Positions 61,055-64,000 of a stretch of DNA of 64,000 nucleotides are shown in pieces. How positions within the stretch are numbered: the stretch's first letter is position 1; each line of letters starts with the position of its first letter. The notes beneath the pieces were generated by a model, which worked only from the letters and a program-made list of their open reading frames with translations, was not told where the DNA came from and did no database searches. The position numbers were made by a program, and so were the translations under genes. The DNA is from Auanema rhodensis (lineage: Eukaryota; Nematoda; Chromadorea; Rhabditida; Rhabditidae): positions 9,548,001 through 9,612,000 of the forward strand of contig OZ059895.1 in NCBI GenBank assembly GCA_964057225.1, written 5' to 3'.

Positions 61055-61507
61055 ATGCCACACCTCCTTCTAGACTTGAACTCAATTCAATGGACAACAC
61101 TTTTGAATCAACAAATGGGTGGCGCCCCATTTAGCGGAATGAGGTTTCAATGTGGAATGCAGAGGGGTCATTGTTTGGGTGGTATTTTGGCAACTTTGGC
61201 ATCATTTCTACCACGCATCATTCAATCACCTATAGCCCAAAATCTCATCAATGCCGAAAAAAACGCCTTATCCAGTGTTGTAAGCAATAGTCCAGTTGTA
61301 AATTCACCTCTTGGCGGACAATTGCTGAAAACTGGTAATAAAATTGTAGATGGGGTGCTGAAAGGCGATAATATCAAGGGAACTCTTAAAACAGCCAGCC
61401 GGCAAGCTATACGAGATCTTAGCGGCTTGAGCAAACGGCGACGACGCAAAACCACAAAACCTCATAAGCGGTTGTGTATCACTCGTGAGCGGTCGTTTCA
61501 CATTTAA
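61055..61507 (+). CDS. pX/pVI-like minor virion (core) protein, 150 aa
   Basis: The ATG at 61,055 is used; the frame is open slightly upstream. Near residues 27-58 is a Gly-rich amphipathic segment (GGAPFSGMRFQ, then HCLGGILATLASFLP) like the membrane-active N-terminus of adenovirus pVI-like proteins. The C-terminus is strongly basic (LSKRRRRKTTKPHKR), suiting DNA binding or nuclear import. The TAA stop is followed immediately, in the same frame, by the ATG of the major capsid gene. No left counterpart exists because of the 1.4-kb deletion there. Family assignment is by pattern and position, not alignment. Confidence 0.65.
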   Translation: MPHLLLDLNSIQWTTLLNQQMGGAPFSGMRFQCGMQRGHCLGGILATLASFLPRIIQSPIAQNLINAEKNALSSVVSNSPVVNSPLGGQLLKTGNKIVDGVLKGDNIKGTLKTASRQAIRDLSGLSKRRRRKTTKPHKRLCITRERSFHI

Positions 61508-62802
61508 ATGGCTAAATTGATAGATTCAAAATCAGCACAAGCCCTTTTACCTAATATTAACTATGGTGATATACCAGCGTCGGCATTAGGTGTAGAGTCT
61601 ACTCGTACTGTAGATGTTCCTTTGAAAAATACTTTTCTTTCTCAAGGACCATGGGAATTTGTTATAGCTCAAAATTCCAAATCATTCCTCAATCTGAGAA
61701 GATGTTGGTTCAATGTAAAATTTTAAATTTTAACCACAAACGGTGATCCAGTACCAGACAACCTTGTTTTTGCACCATGTCAACAATTTGCTGCCAGTTT
61801 AATACATTCGTATCATTTGAAAATTGGTGATGTTAGTGTGTATGACTCTACCGTGAATCATGCCTATAAAACATATATCGAGAATATTTTAATGTATAGC
61901 AACGATGTTAAAGAGAGCAAACTTGCCATATCAGGCTATTATGCGGATAGATATATAGATAATGCATCCAGTCCTGGATTTAAAACGCGTCAAGCGCTTA
62001 TAAAAAATGGCGTATGTTTGTGTTGTTGTTTGTGAACTATTCAAAAATGGAGCTAACTGCATATCCAAACCGTGATAACTTTTTAATTGACACTCTAGGC
62101 TGGAATAATGAAAACAAGGATACTACATTAAAGGAGGAGTTTCCAAATTTGAAAGTAGATATCAGCGATGTACATTTGCTCATTCAAGAGTTTGATCTAT
62201 ACGCTGGATTAGCTATGGCTATAGAAGATAAACTCGCAAAGGATCGAATACACTACCCCATGACATCAGTGAAAATGCGCTCTTATTTTATAGAAGGAGG
62301 CCGTTTGGATTCACCCAATAATATATTATTCACGTCGCATACACCGAAGCGTGTTGTAGTAGGTCTTGTCGGCGCACACGCTTATAATGGTACTTTTAAA
62401 CATTCGCCATTCAACTTTAAACCGTTTGATTTGAAAAATATATACTTGACGCTCAACAATAGGGTAATACCTACGCGCCCTTATAATTTAGAATGGCGAT
62501 CTTCCTATGCCACAGCATATATTGACATGTTGGAAGGTTTGGGACTTGGTCGTACAGATTCATCCAATGGTATCACACCAGCAATGTATAAAGCTGGTTT
62601 CACATTTTTTGTATTTGATTTTTCTCCTACTGTGCATTCGTCAGAGTTATTTGATGTTATACGACAAGGTAATGTAGCCTTGAAATTGGAATTTGGTCAA
62701 CAAACGCCGCAAGAGGGCTTATATGCAATTGTTTATGCAGAGTTTGACTCTATTCTTTCCATTGACAACAATCGTGCTCCATATATTGATACCAGTTTGT
62801 GA
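61508..62802 (+). pseudogene. MCP: Major capsid protein with in-frame nonsense and a putative 41-bp intron
   Basis: The gene starts MAKLIDSKSAQALLPN and ends APYIDTSL. Two pieces, 61,508-62,011 and 62,053-62,802, are joined by an inferred intron 62,012-62,052 (donor GGC|GTATGT, acceptor ATGGAG|CTA). That intron restores the frame but has a weak acceptor without a polypyrimidine run, so a simple frameshift is the alternative. A TAA at 61,724-61,726 lies in frame with intact sequence on both sides. The second half carries the PKRVVVGLVGAHAYNG and NLEWRSSYATAY landmarks of the double-jelly-roll capsid family. Spliced length would be about 417 residues. It is colinear with the left fragment at 54,861-55,364. 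Confidence 0.83.
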
Positions 62803-62931
62803 TGTATGTAATAAAATTCTTTAAAAGATGAGAAGAATAAAATTTAATAATACAACTATTTTTAAAAATAAATACATAAATACAAATATATACACTATAA
62901 TAAAAATATATAAATTCAAATATATTAAAAC
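62803..62931. other. AT-rich gap between convergent capsid and polymerase genes
   Basis: It holds an AATAAA (62,809-62,814) seven bases after the capsid stop, then A/T-rich sequence with repeated AAATATA motifs. No ORF was seen. Confidence 0.6.
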
Positions 62932-64000
62932 TTATTCACAATAACCGTAGGGTAAAGTACTATAATCTTGTAGATAACAAAGTTTATCCATTACAACTTT
63001 AGTACTTTTTGTCATATCCATTGTGGATATTTCACCGAGTTGCTTCTTTAACAAGGTTGTATTGGTTTTTAAAACCAATTTCTCTCCATCCATAAGTCCA
63101 CGAACCAGTCGCTCCAAATTTTCAAAGTTTACTACTGATGCTGCCGTGTGGTCCAACGTCTGAAAATTATAAAATTATTTGAAAAGTCAAAGCTCGTACT
63201 TACCACTCCCTCTGCCTTTGTTACATACTTTACATCACCAGCTGCATTTACAAGTTTATACCTATAAACCTTTGCCGCTGGTGACACAAACTTGGTCATT
63301 GACTTTTTTTTGACCTTTTGAACCCGGTGAGTTCCCTTGCAGGATCAGTAATGATCCTACCAATTTATGGGTCCTCAACACCAATAATCTTGGTTTGGGC
63401 TTTATCTGGTCTTTGACCCATTTTACCCCAGGCACAATACGCAAATTTGTAATGTATTGTTTTAAAAAAGTTACAAACCTATTTAGCTGCAGTTTGGCAA
63501 TGTTACGCATGGCAGCATTCTTTTCAATTTTATTGCTCTCCAGAGCAACACCAGTGTTCTCCTCGTGTTCTTGGAGATATATCACCTGTAAAATTCTATT
63601 TAATGTGATACTTTTATTAAAACATACCTCTTCTTCCTCTGTCATGTTTGGCTTTGGCCAGCCCGATGCCTCTTGTTTAATTTTTATGTACTTTTGTACA
63701 AATTCTTTAAACAGGCCGCCTTGTTGCCATTCTTCCCAGTGCCACACCTCATGTACATGAAGCACTTTATAGCCACGTTGTATGGCACACTCAAGCTCAA
63801 CATGTGTCACAGTTAGATGCAGCTTTCTAGCATTTACATCATTTTGATGCTCACATGTTATATTTTTACGTTTGACTGCACAAGTGCGGCAGCTTATAAA
63901 AATTGATTTACCGCCGATACGTGCGCCTAATACAGGGTACAGCAAATTTGTGGGTGCAAGCACGTCACATTTCACTAGGCCCTTATATAGGCAGCATGTC
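62932..64000 (-). pseudogene. POLB: Polinton DNA polymerase, second copy, C-terminal part (runs off the right edge)
   Basis: From the edge inward: the SGWPKP region, a 42-bp phase-0 intron 63,586-63,627 (same length and place as 54,318-54,359), the motif B region near 63,490, then an intron from 63,478 whose acceptor AG has become TG (near 63,439). A TAA lies at 63,365-63,367. A deletion at about 63,340 removes the motif C region and joins directly to the late C-terminal region. A 44-bp intron (63,160-63,203) precedes the last exon, which ends DYSTLPYGYCE, a usual type of C-terminus for this family. It supplies the C-terminus missing from the left copy. It is inactive in several independent ways. 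Confidence 0.85.

Noticed and set aside
57328-63367. Reassigned genetic code (TAA as a sense codon) to explain repeated in-frame TAAs
   Set aside because: TAA is also the natural end of the penton, membrane protein, zinc-finger, pX-like and ATPase ORFs, often inside AATAAA, and other breaks include TAG, frameshifts and deletions. Pseudogene decay is simpler, although the ATPase case is kept as a finding.

Overview
The window is eukaryotic nuclear DNA, most likely from an invertebrate (an insect would fit; I cannot name the species). The reasons are a very large AT-rich satellite array, spliceosomal micro-introns of 41-48 bp with GT-AG or GC-AG ends inside viral-type genes, AATAAA signals overlapping stop codons, and a decayed Maverick/Polinton (adintovirus-like) element. 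I saw no rRNA, tRNA, CRISPR or bacterial gene.

Layout. (1) Bases 1-47,737 are an uninterrupted head-to-tail satellite with a 167-bp monomer (about 285 copies, about 20% G+C by hand count of one monomer) and several nested higher-order repeats. (2) Bases 47,738-48,189 hold degenerate monomers and a short unique stretch. (3) Bases 48,190-48,759 and 50,174-50,743 are two inverted, essentially identical arms. Each carries the first four exons and the upstream region of a Polinton protein-primed DNA polymerase gene (minus strand on the left, plus on the right). (4) The 1.4-kb spacer between the arms carries at least eight copies of a 20-bp palindrome. (5) Bases 50,328-54,860 are the rest of the plus-strand polymerase, a pseudogene. 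Its fourth intron (50,744-51,693) contains four or five monomers of the same satellite. (6) Bases 54,861-58,093 are a decayed block: major capsid fragment, protease fragment, small membrane protein, C2H2 zinc-finger protein, penton/minor capsid protein, packaging ATPase and one small ORF. (7) After a 205-bp asymmetric spacer the same genes recur in mirror order to the end of the window (58,299-64,000), better preserved, with an extra pX/pVI-like ORF. The last gene is again the polymerase, on the minus strand and running off the right edge.

How it fits together. The genes form a Polinton morphogenesis module (major capsid protein, penton, ATPase, adenain-type protease, pX-like core protein) plus replication polymerase. 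No integrase was recognised. Two diverged copies lie tail to tail. Most core genes are broken (polymerase twice, ATPase twice, major capsid twice, penton once), so this is a fossil; the right-hand penton, protease, pX-like and small membrane ORFs are still open.

The most interesting point is the link between the two halves. The satellite begins exactly where polymerase intron 4 begins in the left arm, in the same phase and orientation as the few monomers still sitting in intron 4 of the right arm. The simplest reading is that a >47-kb satellite array grew out of a short tandem repeat in an intron of an endogenous viral polymerase gene.
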